This document shows positions 35,369-44,547 of a stretch of DNA of 64,000 nucleotides, in pieces. The notes below the pieces were generated by a model. That model saw only the letters and a program-made list of their open reading frames with translations, was not told the DNA's origin and did no database searches. Numbering within the stretch: position 1 is the stretch's first letter; each line of letters starts with the position of its first letter. The position numbers and the translations under genes are program-made. The DNA is taken from positions 785,264 to 849,263 of the forward strand of contig NZ_LN869529.1 of NCBI RefSeq assembly GCF_001244995.1, read 5' to 3'. The stretch comes from Intestinimonas massiliensis (ex Afouda et al. 2020). Lineage in GTDB: Bacteria > Bacillota > Clostridia > Oscillospirales > Oscillospiraceae.

Positions 35369-35765
35369 CGGTTTCAGGGGCCTTCTTCTGCCCGACCTTG
35401 GCCAGGAACTTTTCGACGTTGATGACAGCGCGCTTATGGGTACCCTTGCCGATGACGCCGGCCTCGTCGTAGGCGGTGACGGTGAAGGTGAGGGCGCGGC
35501 CATTGACCTCGATAAGCTCGCACTCCGCCCAAACCTTCATGCCGATGGGGGTGGCGGCGTCGTGAGATACGTCCAGGTGGGTGCCTACGGAGCCCTCACC
35601 CTCGGCCAGGTGGGGTGTCAGAGCGTTGACGGCGGCGTTCTCCATCAGAGCCAGCATATAGGGGGTGGCAAAGACGGGGACCAGGCCGGAGCCCACGGCA
35701 GCGGCGGTGTTTTCATAGACGACCACGGTCTCGGCGCGGCCCTTAAGTCCAACAGTAAGCGACAT
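35358..35765 (-). CDS. Hotdog-fold thioesterase (FlK-like)
   Basis: A 135-residue single hotdog domain similar to the fluoroacetyl-CoA thioesterase (FlK) / YbgC-like group: ATPYMLALMENAAVNAL, SVGTHLDVSHDAATPIGM and GKGTHKRAVINVEKFLAKV. The start is the ATG at 35765 after AAGGGAG; the longer frame would need a TTG inside that site. A housekeeping acyl-CoA clean-up role is likely; fluoroacetate itself is not implied. It is coupled to the YbaK-type gene and has its own promoter. Confidence 0.85.
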   Translation of the reverse strand: MSLTVGLKGRAETVVVYENTAAAVGSGLVPVFATPYMLALMENAAVNALTPHLAEGEGSVGTHLDVSHDAATPIGMKVWAECELIEVNGRALTFTVTAYDEAGVIGKGTHKRAVINVEKFLAKVGQKKAPETDVH

Positions 35766-35801
35766 AATATCATTTGCTCCCTTCAAGGAAATTTATGCTT
35801 T

Positions 35802-35830
35802 ATTCTACACTATAATTTCGTATTAGGCAA
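35802..35830 (-). promoter_or_regulatory. Sigma-A promoter of thioesterase gene
   Basis: On the minus strand: TTGCCT (35825-35830), 17-base spacer, TAGAAT (35802-35807). The -35 box begins two bases after the potD terminator stem. Confidence 0.72.
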
Positions 35831-35832
35831 GA

Positions 35833-35860
35833 AAAAGAGCCTCCAGGCGGAGGCTCTTTT
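35833..35860 (-). terminator. Terminator after potD
   Basis: Twelve-base-pair stem (35833-35844 with 35849-35860) reading into a T-rich run on the minus strand. Confidence 0.88.
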
Positions 35861-35866
35861 GGCCGT

Positions 35867-36937
35867 TTAGTTATTCATCAGACGGACCCACTGATCGTTG
35901 TAGAGCGTGCGGATCTGCGCAGGGAGGCAGGCAAAGGTCTCGCACTGGTTATCCATGAAGTCCTGATCCGGGTAGGCGAAGGGATCGTCCACCACCTCGG
36001 CGTCCAACTCCTTCCGCACGGAGAGCAGGGGAGTGGAGTACCAGGTCTCCTCGCAGTTTTTCAGGCCCGCTTGGGTGGAGCACATGAAGTTGATGAAGGC
36101 CTCGGCGTTTTCCTGATTCTCGCAGCCCTTGGGAATGCACATGGCGTCCACGTAGCGGTTGGTGCCCTCCCGGGGCAGAGCGAAGGCCAGGTCCTCGTTG
36201 CTCTCATACATGGTGAGGAAGTCGCCGTAGTAGTACACGCCGATGGCGGCGTTGCCGCCCTCCAGCTTCTCAAAGATGTCGTCCATGACATAGGCCTGCA
36301 CCAGGGGCTTCTGCTCCATCAGCAGGTCCACCGCGGCAGTGATCTGAGCGGCGTCGGTAGTGTTATAGGAGTATCCCAGCTTCTTGAGCGCGATGCCGAT
36401 GGTATCGCGGGGATTGTCGAACATGAGGATATCCCCGGCGTACTTTTCGTTCCAAAGCACATCCCAGGTCTCCATATCCTCGCCGGGCTCCACCATGGTG
36501 GTGTTGTAAATGATGCCCAGCGTGCCAAACATATAGGGCACGGAGTAAAGATTTTCCGGGTCGTACTCCGGGTTTTTCAGGGATGGGTCCACATCGGAGA
36601 AGTTGGGAATGTTATCAAAGTTGAGGGGCTCCAGCATATCCTCCTCGATCATCTGGCCGATCATGTAGTCGGAGGGAATAATGACGTCGTAACCGCCGGA
36701 ACCGCCGGCCAGCTTGCCGTACATGGCCTCGTTGGAATCATAGGTCTGATAGTTAACCTTGATCCCGGTCTGGGCGGTAAAGTCGTCCAGTACGGACATG
36801 TCAATGTATTCGCCCCAGTTGTACACGTTGACCTCACCCTTGGACGGGTCGGCGGCGCTGCCGCCGCCGCAGGCCGTAAGCGCGAGGGTGAGGAGGCTGG
36901 CGGAGGCCAGCACGAGGGAGATCAGCTTCTTTTTCAA
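35867..36937 (-). CDS. potD: Spermidine/putrescine ABC transporter, substrate-binding lipoprotein
   Basis: Extracytoplasmic polyamine-binding protein anchored as a lipoprotein: the signal peptide ends in the lipobox LALTACGG. The mature domain starts GEVNVYNWGEYIDMSVLDDF, the PotD/PotF hallmark, and includes SGGYDVIIPSDYMIG and VPYMFGTLGIIYN. The 356-residue length is normal. It is the last gene of potABCD; the 68-base gap from potC includes a ribosome binding site (GGAGCAAAC). Specificity between spermidine and putrescine cannot be assigned. Confidence 0.94.
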   Translation of the reverse strand: MKKKLISLVLASASLLTLALTACGGGSAADPSKGEVNVYNWGEYIDMSVLDDFTAQTGIKVNYQTYDSNEAMYGKLAGGSGGYDVIIPSDYMIGQMIEEDMLEPLNFDNIPNFSDVDPSLKNPEYDPENLYSVPYMFGTLGIIYNTTMVEPGEDMETWDVLWNEKYAGDILMFDNPRDTIGIALKKLGYSYNTTDAAQITAAVDLLMEQKPLVQAYVMDDIFEKLEGGNAAIGVYYYGDFLTMYESNEDLAFALPREGTNRYVDAMCIPKGCENQENAEAFINFMCSTQAGLKNCEETWYSTPLLSVRKELDAEVVDDPFAYPDQDFMDNQCETFACLPAQIRTLYNDQWVRLMNN

Positions 36938-37005
36938 TTCTATTCAGTTTGCTCCTTTCGGGATAAAATAGGTTTGTTCAGGGCCGGGGGCCCAGAAACA
37001 CAGAG

Positions 37006-37860
37006 TTATTTGGCGGACAGAACCGCCCGGCGCCGCTTCTCCATGCGCTCCTGCCGAGCTTGACGGAGGTTGACCAGGACCATCAGGGCCACCACCACCA
37101 GGAACATCAAGGTGGACAGGGCGTTAATCTCCGGGCTGACCCGCTTTTTGGCCATGGAATAGATGACCATGGAGAGGGTCTGGGTGGTGCTCCCGGCCGT
37201 AAAATAGCTGATGACAAAGTCGTCGATGGAGAGGGTGAAGGCCATGATGAGCCCGTTGATGACCCCGGGCATGATCTCCGGCAGAATGACCTTGTAGAAG
37301 GCGTGGAAGCCGTGGTCGCCCAGGTCCTGAGCGGCCTCGTAGATATTGGGGTCCAACTGGGAGAGCTTCGGCATCACGCTGAGGATGACATAAGGCACGT
37401 CAAAGGCGATGTGGGAGATCAGCAGGGTGAGGAACCCCATGCTCCACTTCACGCCGGTAAGCTGGCCCAGGCTGCCGTTCCAGGCGCTGATGGCCAGCAG
37501 GAAGAGCAGCATCATGGACACGCCGGTAATGATATCCGCATTGGTCAGGGGGATGTTGTTGACGGTCAGGCAGATGCTCCGGAACCGGCGGCGGAGGTTG
37601 CGAAACCCGATGGCCGCCGCCGTGCCCATGACGGTGGAGATCACAGCCGCCAGGGCGGAGACCGCCAGTGTGACCGCCAGCGCATTGAGGATCATGTCGT
37701 TTTGGAAGAGCTGCCGGTACCAGTCCAGGGTAAAGCCGGCCCACACCGCCTTGCTCTTGGAGGCGTTGAAGGAAAAGACCACCAGGACCAGGATGGGGGC
37801 GTAGAGGAAAAGAAATACCAGGAGCATAAACAGGCGGCTGACAAGTCCGTTTTTCTTCAC
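37006..37860 (-). CDS. potC: Spermidine/putrescine ABC transporter permease
   Basis: Inner-membrane permease of the polyamine importer. The 284-residue protein has six hydrophobic helices and the cytoplasmic EAA loop IYEAAQDLGDHGFHAFYKVI that contacts PotA. It pairs with PotB. The ATG overlaps the potB stop by four bases. The C-terminus is basic (ARQERMEKRRRAV). Confidence 0.94.
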   Translation of the reverse strand: MKKNGLVSRLFMLLVFLFLYAPILVLVVFSFNASKSKAVWAGFTLDWYRQLFQNDMILNALAVTLAVSALAAVISTVMGTAAAIGFRNLRRRFRSICLTVNNIPLTNADIITGVSMMLLFLLAISAWNGSLGQLTGVKWSMGFLTLLISHIAFDVPYVILSVMPKLSQLDPNIYEAAQDLGDHGFHAFYKVILPEIMPGVINGLIMAFTLSIDDFVISYFTAGSTTQTLSMVIYSMAKKRVSPEINALSTLMFLVVVALMVLVNLRQARQERMEKRRRAVLSAK

Positions 37861-38669
37861 AGGACCGTCACCCCTTCCTCGCCCTCGCCAAAGCGGTTCA
37901 TCACGGCCATACAGACCAGAACGATGACCATCATCACCAGGGATATGGCAGAGCCCAGATGGGGATTATAAGCGCTGCCCAAAAACTGCATGTCGATGAG
38001 GTTGCCCAGCAGGAGGGTCTTGCTGCCGCCCAGCAGCCGGGAGATGGCGAAGGTGGACACCGATGGGATGAACACCATGGTGATGCCGCTGAGGACCCCC
38101 GGCAGGGACAGGGGAAAGACGATCCGGCGGAACACGGTGCGGTCATTGGCGCCCAGGTCCTGGGCGGCCTCGATGACCTTGGGATCAATCTTCTCGATGA
38201 CGGAGAAGATGGGCAGGACCATGTAGGGCAGAAAGTTGTAGACCATGCCCAGCACGATGGCCCCCTGGGTGTCGATCATTTGGAAGGGTCCCACGCCGAA
38301 CAGGCCAAAGAGGGTGTTGATCAGGCCGTTGCGCTCCAGCAGGAATTTCCAGGAGTAGGTCCGCAGAAGGAAGTTCATCCACATGGGAAGCATGATGAGC
38401 ATAGTAGCCATGCGGTGGACCCAACTGGTCTCCCGGGCCAGAAAGTAGGCCAGGGGGTAGCCGATCAGCACGCAGATGACGGTGGCGATGGCGGCCAGCA
38501 GGAAGGAGCGGCCGAATGCGGCGGTGTACTGGGCCATGTCCTGAAAATTGGCCAGCGTGAAGCCTCCGGCGTCCGAAGTGAAGGCGTAGACCGTGATGAT
38601 GACCAGGGGAGCCACCACAAACAGGGCCATCCACCCCACATAGGGAAAGGCAATGGCTTTACTCTTCAT
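37857..38669 (-). CDS. potB: Spermidine/putrescine ABC transporter permease
   Basis: Second permease of the polyamine importer, 270 residues with six helices and the EAA loop VIEAAQDLGANDRTVFRRIV. I place the start at ATG 38669 (MKSKAIAFPYVGWM), 6 bases after GGAGGCGG and overlapping the end of potA by 11 bases. The ten-residue longer frame would start inside potA without a ribosome binding site. Confidence 0.94.
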   Translation of the reverse strand: MKSKAIAFPYVGWMALFVVAPLVIITVYAFTSDAGGFTLANFQDMAQYTAAFGRSFLLAAIATVICVLIGYPLAYFLARETSWVHRMATMLIMLPMWMNFLLRTYSWKFLLERNGLINTLFGLFGVGPFQMIDTQGAIVLGMVYNFLPYMVLPIFSVIEKIDPKVIEAAQDLGANDRTVFRRIVFPLSLPGVLSGITMVFIPSVSTFAISRLLGGSKTLLLGNLIDMQFLGSAYNPHLGSAISLVMMVIVLVCMAVMNRFGEGEEGVTVL

Positions 38670-39783
38670 CGCCCGCCTCCGCATCCTCGCTGAGCTCATC
38701 GTACTCGTCGCTGTAGGAGCTGTAGTCTCCGAACTTGCCGGAATAGGCGCTCTTTTTCATGATGTGGAAGCCGTCGGGGTCGATCTTGACGCCGATTCTG
38801 GCTCCGACAGGGGAGAAATCCGTGGTCTGAATGAGCCACTTGAAGCCCCGGAAATCCACGATGATGTCGTAGTGCATTCCCTTGAAGGTGACCTCGGTGA
38901 CCGTGCCGGTGAGCTGGCCCTGTTCCTCGGAGACGATGTCGATGTCCTCGGGCCGGATGACCACGTCCACCGCCTCGTTGGGAGCAAACCCCCCGTCCAG
39001 ACAGGGAAATTTCTTTCCGTACATCCCAACCACACCGTCGGCGTGCATGATGCCGTCGATGATATTGGACTCCCCGATGAAGTCGGCCACAAAGGCGTTC
39101 TTGGGCTCGTTATAAATGTCAATGGGGGAGCCGATCTGCTGGATGTTGCCCTTATCCATGACGACGACCGTGTCGGACATGGTGAGGGCCTCCTCCTGAT
39201 CGTGGGTGACGTAGACGAAGGTGATGCCCACCTGCTGCTGAATCTTTTTCAGCTCGATCTGCATGTCCTTGCGCAGCTTCAAATCCAAGGCGCCCAAAGG
39301 CTCGTCAAGTAGAAGCACTTGCGGGCGGTTTACAATGGCCCGGGCGATGGCGATGCGCTGCTGCTGCCCACCGGAGAGGGAGTCCACGCTCCGCTTGCCG
39401 TAGCCGGGTAGGTTGACCAGTTCCAGGGCCTCGTTGACCCGGCGCTCAATCTCTTTTTCCGGCACCTTGGCAATGCGAAGGCCGAAGGCCACATTTTCAA
39501 AGAGGTTCATATGGGTGAACAGGGCGTATTTCTGAAACACGGTGTTCACCTGCCGCCGGTGCGGCGGAACATCATTAATCCTCACACCGTCGAAAAACAC
39601 ATCCCCGGAGGTAGGCTTCTGAAAACCACCGATGATACGCAGGGTGGTCGTCTTGCCGCAACCGCTGGGGCCGAGCAGTGTGAGGAATTCCTTGTCATTG
39701 ATATACAGGTTGATGGAGTTCAGGACGACCTCGTCGTCGAACACCATGCGGCAATCCGACAAGCGGATGAGTTCTTTGGACAT
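38659..39783 (-). CDS. potA: Spermidine/putrescine ABC transporter ATP-binding protein
   Basis: ATPase of the polyamine importer, first gene of the operon. The start is ATG 39783 after GGGGGAGG. In its 374 residues Walker A is GPSGCGKTT near residue 40, the ABC signature is LSGGQQQRIAIARA near 140 and Walker B is VLLLDEPLGALD; VTHDQEEAL is the switch region. A C-terminal TOBE domain covers roughly residues 270-345, and an acidic Ser/Asp/Glu tail ends the protein. Confidence 0.96.
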   Translation of the reverse strand: MSKELIRLSDCRMVFDDEVVLNSINLYINDKEFLTLLGPSGCGKTTTLRIIGGFQKPTSGDVFFDGVRINDVPPHRRQVNTVFQKYALFTHMNLFENVAFGLRIAKVPEKEIERRVNEALELVNLPGYGKRSVDSLSGGQQQRIAIARAIVNRPQVLLLDEPLGALDLKLRKDMQIELKKIQQQVGITFVYVTHDQEEALTMSDTVVVMDKGNIQQIGSPIDIYNEPKNAFVADFIGESNIIDGIMHADGVVGMYGKKFPCLDGGFAPNEAVDVVIRPEDIDIVSEEQGQLTGTVTEVTFKGMHYDIIVDFRGFKWLIQTTDFSPVGARIGVKIDPDGFHIMKKSAYSGKFGDYSSYSDEYDELSEDAEAGDEE

Positions 39784-39851
39784 TATCCTCCCCCGTTCCG
39801 TCAGAGGCCCCGCTTCCGCAGGACCCGAAATACGCAGATATAGCAAGCTAC

Positions 39852-39880
39852 AATATATATGGTATCGCAAAAAAAGTCAA
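39852..39880 (-). promoter_or_regulatory. Sigma-A promoter of potABCD
   Basis: On the minus strand: TTGACT (39875-39880), 17-base spacer, TATATT (39852-39857). Confidence 0.75.
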
Positions 39881-39893
39881 TGAGATTTCCGTA

Positions 39894-40865
39894 TTATTTT
39901 CGTGTATATTCGGGGAAATACTCTTCCGCGAAATCCACATGTTCCACCTGCCAGGACCGGCCGTTCAAATGATTCAGCACGCCGGCGTCAGTGGAGAAGG
40001 AAAAGGTCAGCTTGTACGAGTAAAGCGCCTGGAATTTTCGGTCAAATTTTTTATTCTCCCGGGCTTTTCCATACTTGCCGTCTCCCAGCAGAGGGTGCCC
40101 GGCGGCGGCAAACTGGGCACGAATCTGATGGGTCCGTCCCGTAATGAGCTCGCACTCCATCAGTGACAGGCCGTTCCGGACGGCCAGCGTGCGGTAGAGG
40201 GTGACGGCGGTCCGCCCCCCCGGCACCGGAGACCTGTGGACTGTGACCTGGTTTTTGGCCTCATCCTTGGAGAGAAAGTCCTCCAGCCTTCCGTCGGAAG
40301 GCGTCATTCTGCCGTGAACTACGCACAGATAATATTTTTCCAGCTCGCGGTCCTTGATCTTCTGGTTCATGATGCGCAGAGCCTCGGCGGTCTTGGCGGC
40401 GATGACGATGCCGCCGGTGTTCCGGTCGATACGGTTGCACAGGGCGGGGGTAAAGGCGTGCTCGGCCCTGGGGTCCCACTCCTTTTTCTGGTAGAGATAG
40501 GCCTGGATATGGGTAATGAGGGTATTGACGTACTCGTGTTCGTCGGGGTGGACCACCAGACCGGGCCGCTTGTCCACCAGCAGGATGTGCTCGTCCTCGT
40601 ATAGGATGTCCAGCTGCGGCTTGAAAACGGACAAAAAGGCATTTTCTGGCGCCGGGGCGTCAAAAAACTCGTCATTGATATAGAGCTGGAGCACATCGCC
40701 CACACACAGGCGGACATCCCGCTTGGCTCCCTTACCGTTGCGCTTGACCCGCTTGAGCCGGATATATTTCTGCGCCAGGGGAACGGGGAGAAGGGGAACG
40801 GTCTTGCCCAGCCAGCGGTCCAGCCGCTGCCCGGCGTCGTTTTTTCCGACAAGATACTCTTTCAT
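39894..40865 (-). CDS. RluA family pseudouridine synthase
   Basis: Converts uridines in rRNA (or tRNA) to pseudouridine. The 323-residue protein has an N-terminal S4-like RNA-binding domain (GQRLDRWLGKTVPLLP...KYIRLKRVKRNGK) and the catalytic core with CNRIDRNTGGIVIAAKT, where the Asp is the nucleophile, plus ECELITGRTHQIRAQFAAAGHPLLGD. RluC/RluD type; the exact target uridine cannot be assigned. It is monocistronic and divergent from the DUF177 gene. Confidence 0.93.
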   Translation of the reverse strand: MKEYLVGKNDAGQRLDRWLGKTVPLLPVPLAQKYIRLKRVKRNGKGAKRDVRLCVGDVLQLYINDEFFDAPAPENAFLSVFKPQLDILYEDEHILLVDKRPGLVVHPDEHEYVNTLITHIQAYLYQKKEWDPRAEHAFTPALCNRIDRNTGGIVIAAKTAEALRIMNQKIKDRELEKYYLCVVHGRMTPSDGRLEDFLSKDEAKNQVTVHRSPVPGGRTAVTLYRTLAVRNGLSLMECELITGRTHQIRAQFAAAGHPLLGDGKYGKARENKKFDRKFQALYSYKLTFSFSTDAGVLNHLNGRSWQVEHVDFAEEYFPEYTRK

Positions 40866-40895
40866 ATGGCGCCTCCCGCCGTAGAGATGCTCTAT

Positions 40896-40923
40896 ATTGT
40901 ATCATAAAATAAAAAAAAGTGAA
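40896..40923 (-). promoter_or_regulatory. Probable promoter of RluA-type gene
   Basis: On the minus strand: TTCACT (40918-40923), 16-base T-rich spacer, TACAAT (40896-40901). Confidence 0.5.
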
Positions 40924-40931
40924 GAAAGTAT

Positions 40932-40960
40932 TTGACATTGACAAAACACTTGACTATAAT
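40932..40960 (+). promoter_or_regulatory. Perfect consensus sigma-A promoter of DUF177-rpmF
   Basis: TTGACA (40932-40937), 17-base spacer, TATAAT (40955-40960), about 30 bases before the coding start. Expected to be very strong. Confidence 0.88.
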
Positions 40961-40989
40961 ATTTGTCGTGCCATTATGCGAGGTGTGCC

Positions 40990-41499
40990 ATGCGACTGAA
41001 CCTAAAAGACATCATCCATGTTCCCGGCGCGATGCGTCCGTTTTCCTTCCGGTTGGACCTGTCCGACCTGGAATTCGGCGGTGCGCGTCCCATTGGCCGT
41101 CCGGTCACTGTGGAGGGCCGGGTGAGGAATATGGCCGGTGCCCTGGTTTTGGAGGCGGAGGCCAAGACCGTACTGGACTTGACCTGCGACCGCTGCGCCC
41201 GGCCCTTTGCCCGGGAAAAGATCGTCCCTATCGAGACGCTGCTCGCCACGGAGCTGGCGGACGAGACCAATGAGGACGAAATTTATCTCCTGGACGGGGA
41301 CGAGGTGGACCTGGATGAGGTTGCAACCACAGCGTTTGTCCTCGCAATGGATTCCAAAAACCTCTGCTCAGAGGACTGCAAAGGCATCTGTGCCGGGTGC
41401 GGCGCCGACCGGAACGTCGAGCCATGCCGGTGCAAGCCCGAGGTAGACCCCCGGCTGGCATCTCTTGCCAAGCTATTGGAGGACAAAGAGAGCGAGTAA
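40990..41499 (+). CDS. YceD/DUF177 family protein
   Basis: A 169-residue member of the YceD (DUF177) family, almost always found just upstream of rpmF and linked to 23S rRNA/ribosome biogenesis. It has the zinc-type cysteines LTCDRCARPF near the middle and LCSEDCKGICAGCGADRN near the C-terminus. The start is ATG 40990 after GAGGTG. It forms an operon with rpmF, 41 bases downstream, under a perfect consensus promoter. Confidence 0.93.
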   Translation: MRLNLKDIIHVPGAMRPFSFRLDLSDLEFGGARPIGRPVTVEGRVRNMAGALVLEAEAKTVLDLTCDRCARPFAREKIVPIETLLATELADETNEDEIYLLDGDEVDLDEVATTAFVLAMDSKNLCSEDCKGICAGCGADRNVEPCRCKPEVDPRLASLAKLLEDKESE

Positions 41500-41540
41500 A
41501 CGAACCGTGCCCGTGCAGGGCATCCAAGGAGGTGTCACAG

Positions 41541-41741
41541 ATGGCAGTCCCTAAGTCGAAAGTATCCAAGCAGCGTCGGAATAAGCGCCGCAGCTCCGTG
41601 TGGAAGCTGGAGACCCCCGGCCTCAGCAAGTGCCCCAAGTGTGGTGCGTACCGCCTGCCCCATCGGCTCTGCAAGTCCTGCATGACTTACAATGGCCGCG
41701 AGTTCGGCAAGACCGAGGCCACTGAGGCCAAGGCCAACTAA
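41541..41741 (+). CDS. rpmF: 50S ribosomal protein L32
   Basis: Large-subunit protein, 66 residues: MAVPKSKVSKQRRNKRRSS, then the zinc ribbon CPKC...CKSC (residues about 31-49). This is the zinc-binding (C+) form. AAGGAGGTG precedes the ATG. The tail is Glu/Ala/Lys-rich. It is followed by an intrinsic terminator at 41756. Confidence 0.98.
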   Translation: MAVPKSKVSKQRRNKRRSSVWKLETPGLSKCPKCGAYRLPHRLCKSCMTYNGREFGKTEATEAKAN

Positions 41742-41755
41742 ATGCGCGAGAAAAG

Positions 41756-41783
41756 AAGAGGGGTTTATCCCCTCTTTCTTTTT
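41756..41783 (+). terminator. Intrinsic terminator after rpmF
   Basis: Eight-base-pair stem (41756-41763 with 41769-41776), TTTAT loop, TCTTTTT tail. Confidence 0.85.
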
Positions 41784-41826
41784 GCCCGGAAACGGGGTAC
41801 AATAAAACGGAAAAGGAGGCGCGCCC

Positions 41827-43197
41827 ATGAGTCTGACCAAAATCCGGTCGGTAGACCCAGACAGTCCGGCCAGGCGGGCGGGAGTACGGATCGGGGAGAC
41901 CTTGACCGAAGTCAACGGCCACCCCATCGTGGACGTGCTGGACTATAAATTTCATACCTATGACCCCAGGCTGATCTTGAAACTGAAAGAGGAAAACGGT
42001 CGGGAGCGCACCGTCCGGGTGCGGAAGGCGGAAGGGGAGGACCTGGGCCTCAATTTTGAGACCTATTTGATGGACCGGGCCCGTTCCTGTGCCAATCGCT
42101 GTATTTTCTGCTTTGTGGACCAGATGCCCCCCGGCATGCGGGAGACGCTCTATTTCAAGGACGACGACGCCCGGCTGTCCTTCCTGATGGGTAATTATAT
42201 CACATTGACCAATCTGTCCAGACGGGAGCTCCAGCGGATTATGGACTTGCACATCAGCCCCGTCAACATTTCCGTCCACGCCACGGACCCGGAGCTGCGG
42301 GCCAGTCTGCTGAAAAACCATCGGGCGGGGGAATGTTTGTCCATCATGGAGCAGTTTGCCCGGGCGGGGATCACGATGAACTGCCAGGTGGTCTCCTGCC
42401 CCGGCATCAACGACGGGCCCGCCCTGGACCGCACCCTGCGGGAGCTGGGCGGTCTCTATCCCGCGGTGAACAGTGTGGCCGTCGTTCCGGTGGGGGTGAC
42501 CCGCTTCCGGGAGGGCCTGTGCCCTATTGCGCCCTATACGCCGGCCCAGGCTGCCGAGGTGATCGGGCAGGTGGAGCGCTTCGCCGACGCCTTTCGAAGG
42601 GAACACGGCACAGCTCTGGCCTGGTGCTCGGACGAGTTTTACCTGATTGCCGGGCGGGACCTGCCGGAAAAGGGCTATTACGAGGACCTGGCCCAGCTCG
42701 AGAACGGTGTTGGGATGCTGCGCCTGCTCCAGGGTCAGGCGGCGCTGGCCCTGGAGGATCTGGAGCCGGATGTGGCGCCGTCGCCTTTTTCCATCGCCAC
42801 CGGAATGTCCGCGGCACCCTTTTTGCAGGAAATCGTTGACAGAATCCGGGAAAAATGTGGTAATATAAAAGGAATGGTCTATCCCATTCGCAACCGCTTT
42901 TTTGGGGAGACCATCACCGTATCGGGGCTGATTACCGGCCGGGACCTAATCGAGCAGCTCCGGGGGCGGGACTTGGGCGCGCGGCTGCTGCTGCCGGCCA
43001 ATATGCTGCGCACGGGGGAGCAGGTCTTTCTGGACGACGTGACGGTGGAGCAGGTGGAGGCGGCGCTGGGGGTGCCGGTGATCCCGGTGGAGGCCGACAG
43101 CGGCTTCGACCTGGTGGACGCCATTCTGGGACTGACGGTGGAGCTCCCAGCCTATCGTCTGCCGCCGGAGGCCGAGTATTACCGCTATAACCCGTGA
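41827..43197 (+). CDS. DUF512 / PDZ-radical SAM protein
   Basis: A 456-residue protein with an N-terminal PDZ-like domain (SPARRAGVRIGETLTEVNGH), a radical SAM-type cysteine cluster C-x3-C-x2-C (SCANRCIFCFVDQ near residue 90) and a C-terminal DUF512 domain. The family is found next to der in Clostridia and is usually called a putative Fe-S oxidoreductase; function is not known. AAAGGAGG precedes the ATG. It probably heads a unit with der, plsY and gpsA (22 bases to der). Confidence 0.88.
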   Translation: MSLTKIRSVDPDSPARRAGVRIGETLTEVNGHPIVDVLDYKFHTYDPRLILKLKEENGRERTVRVRKAEGEDLGLNFETYLMDRARSCANRCIFCFVDQMPPGMRETLYFKDDDARLSFLMGNYITLTNLSRRELQRIMDLHISPVNISVHATDPELRASLLKNHRAGECLSIMEQFARAGITMNCQVVSCPGINDGPALDRTLRELGGLYPAVNSVAVVPVGVTRFREGLCPIAPYTPAQAAEVIGQVERFADAFRREHGTALAWCSDEFYLIAGRDLPEKGYYEDLAQLENGVGMLRLLQGQAALALEDLEPDVAPSPFSIATGMSAAPFLQEIVDRIREKCGNIKGMVYPIRNRFFGETITVSGLITGRDLIEQLRGRDLGARLLLPANMLRTGEQVFLDDVTVEQVEAALGVPVIPVEADSGFDLVDAILGLTVELPAYRLPPEAEYYRYNP

Positions 43198-43219
43198 CAA
43201 CAGAAATGAGAGGGATAGA

Positions 43220-44545
43220 ATGAAGCCTTTGGTAGCTATCGTAGGCCGCCCCAACGTGGGCAAGTCCATGCTGTTCAATAAACTCTGCGGCCAGCGGCTG
43301 TCCATCGTAGAGGATACCCCCGGCGTTACCCGGGACCGGCTGTACGCCGAATGCGAGTGGTGCGGGCGCTCTTTCAACATCGTGGACACCGGCGGCATCG
43401 AGCCCTCGGCCGACACGGAGATTCTGAGCTTCATGCGCAGGCAGGCGGAGATTGCCATCCAGAACGCCACGGTCATCGTGTTCCTCTGCGACATCAAGAC
43501 GGGTCTGACCGCCTCCGACCAGGAGGTAGCCAATATGCTCCTGCGCTCCCGTAAGCCGGTGGTGCTGGCGGTGAACAAGATGGACCAGGTGGGCCCCACC
43601 AATCCGGATATCTACGAGTTCTATAATCTGGGCCTGGGGGACCCCATCCCGGTCTCAGCCGTCCACGGACACGGCACCGGCGACCTTCTGGACGCCTGCA
43701 TCCAATACTTTCCTCCGGAGGAGGAGGAGCGGGAAGAGGACGACGTCATCAAGGTGGCGGTCATCGGCAAGCCGAACGTGGGGAAGTCCTCTCTGGTCAA
43801 CCGCATCCTGGGGGAAGAGCGGGTCATCGTCAGCGATATGGCGGGCACCACCCGGGACGCGGTGGACAGCTTTTTTGAAAACAAACTGGGCAAGTATCTC
43901 TTTATCGACACCGCCGGGATGCGGAAGAAATCCAAGGTGGACGACCGGATCGAAAAGTTTTCGGTGCTCCGTGCCACCATGGCCATCGAACGGGCCGACG
44001 TGTGCCTCATCCTCATTGACGCCAACGAAGGCGTGACCGAGCAGGACACCAAGGTGGCGGGACTGGCCCATGAGGCGGGCAAAGCCTGTATCATCGTGGT
44101 GAACAAGTGGGATGCGGTGGAGAAGGATGACAAGACCATGGACCGCATGCGGGAGGACGTCCGCCGGGATCTGGCCTACATGACCTATGCCCCCATCGTG
44201 TTTATCTCGGCGTTGACCGGGCAGCGGGTGGGCCGCCTGTTCGAGCTCATCAACTATGTCAACGATCAGGCCTCCATGCGCATCACCACGGGGATGCTCA
44301 ACTCGGTGCTGGCCGACGCCACCGCACGGGTCCAGCCCCCCACCGATAAGGGCAAGCGGTTAAAGATTCTCTATATGACCCAGGTAGGCATCAAGCCACC
44401 CCATTTTGTCTGCTTCTGCAACGATGCCAAGCTCTTCCACTTCTCCTACCAGCGGTATCTGGAGAACCAGATCCGGAATACCTTCGGCCTGGAGGGGACG
44501 CCGGTGCGGCTGACCATCCGGCAGAAGGGTGACAAGGAGGGGTAG
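43220..44545 (+). CDS. der: Ribosome biogenesis GTPase Der (EngA)
   Basis: Tandem-GTPase factor for late 50S assembly. In its 441 residues G domain 1 has GRPNVGKSMLFN near residue 8 and DTGGIE; G domain 2 has GKPNVGKSSLVN near residue 182, DTAGMRKKSKVDDRIEKFS and NKWDAVEK. A C-terminal KH-like domain follows (TRVQPPTDKGKRLKILY). The usual length is about 440. plsY starts three bases after its stop. Confidence 0.98.
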   Translation: MKPLVAIVGRPNVGKSMLFNKLCGQRLSIVEDTPGVTRDRLYAECEWCGRSFNIVDTGGIEPSADTEILSFMRRQAEIAIQNATVIVFLCDIKTGLTASDQEVANMLLRSRKPVVLAVNKMDQVGPTNPDIYEFYNLGLGDPIPVSAVHGHGTGDLLDACIQYFPPEEEEREEDDVIKVAVIGKPNVGKSSLVNRILGEERVIVSDMAGTTRDAVDSFFENKLGKYLFIDTAGMRKKSKVDDRIEKFSVLRATMAIERADVCLILIDANEGVTEQDTKVAGLAHEAGKACIIVVNKWDAVEKDDKTMDRMREDVRRDLAYMTYAPIVFISALTGQRVGRLFELINYVNDQASMRITTGMLNSVLADATARVQPPTDKGKRLKILYMTQVGIKPPHFVCFCNDAKLFHFSYQRYLENQIRNTFGLEGTPVRLTIRQKGDKEG

Positions 44546-44547
44546 AG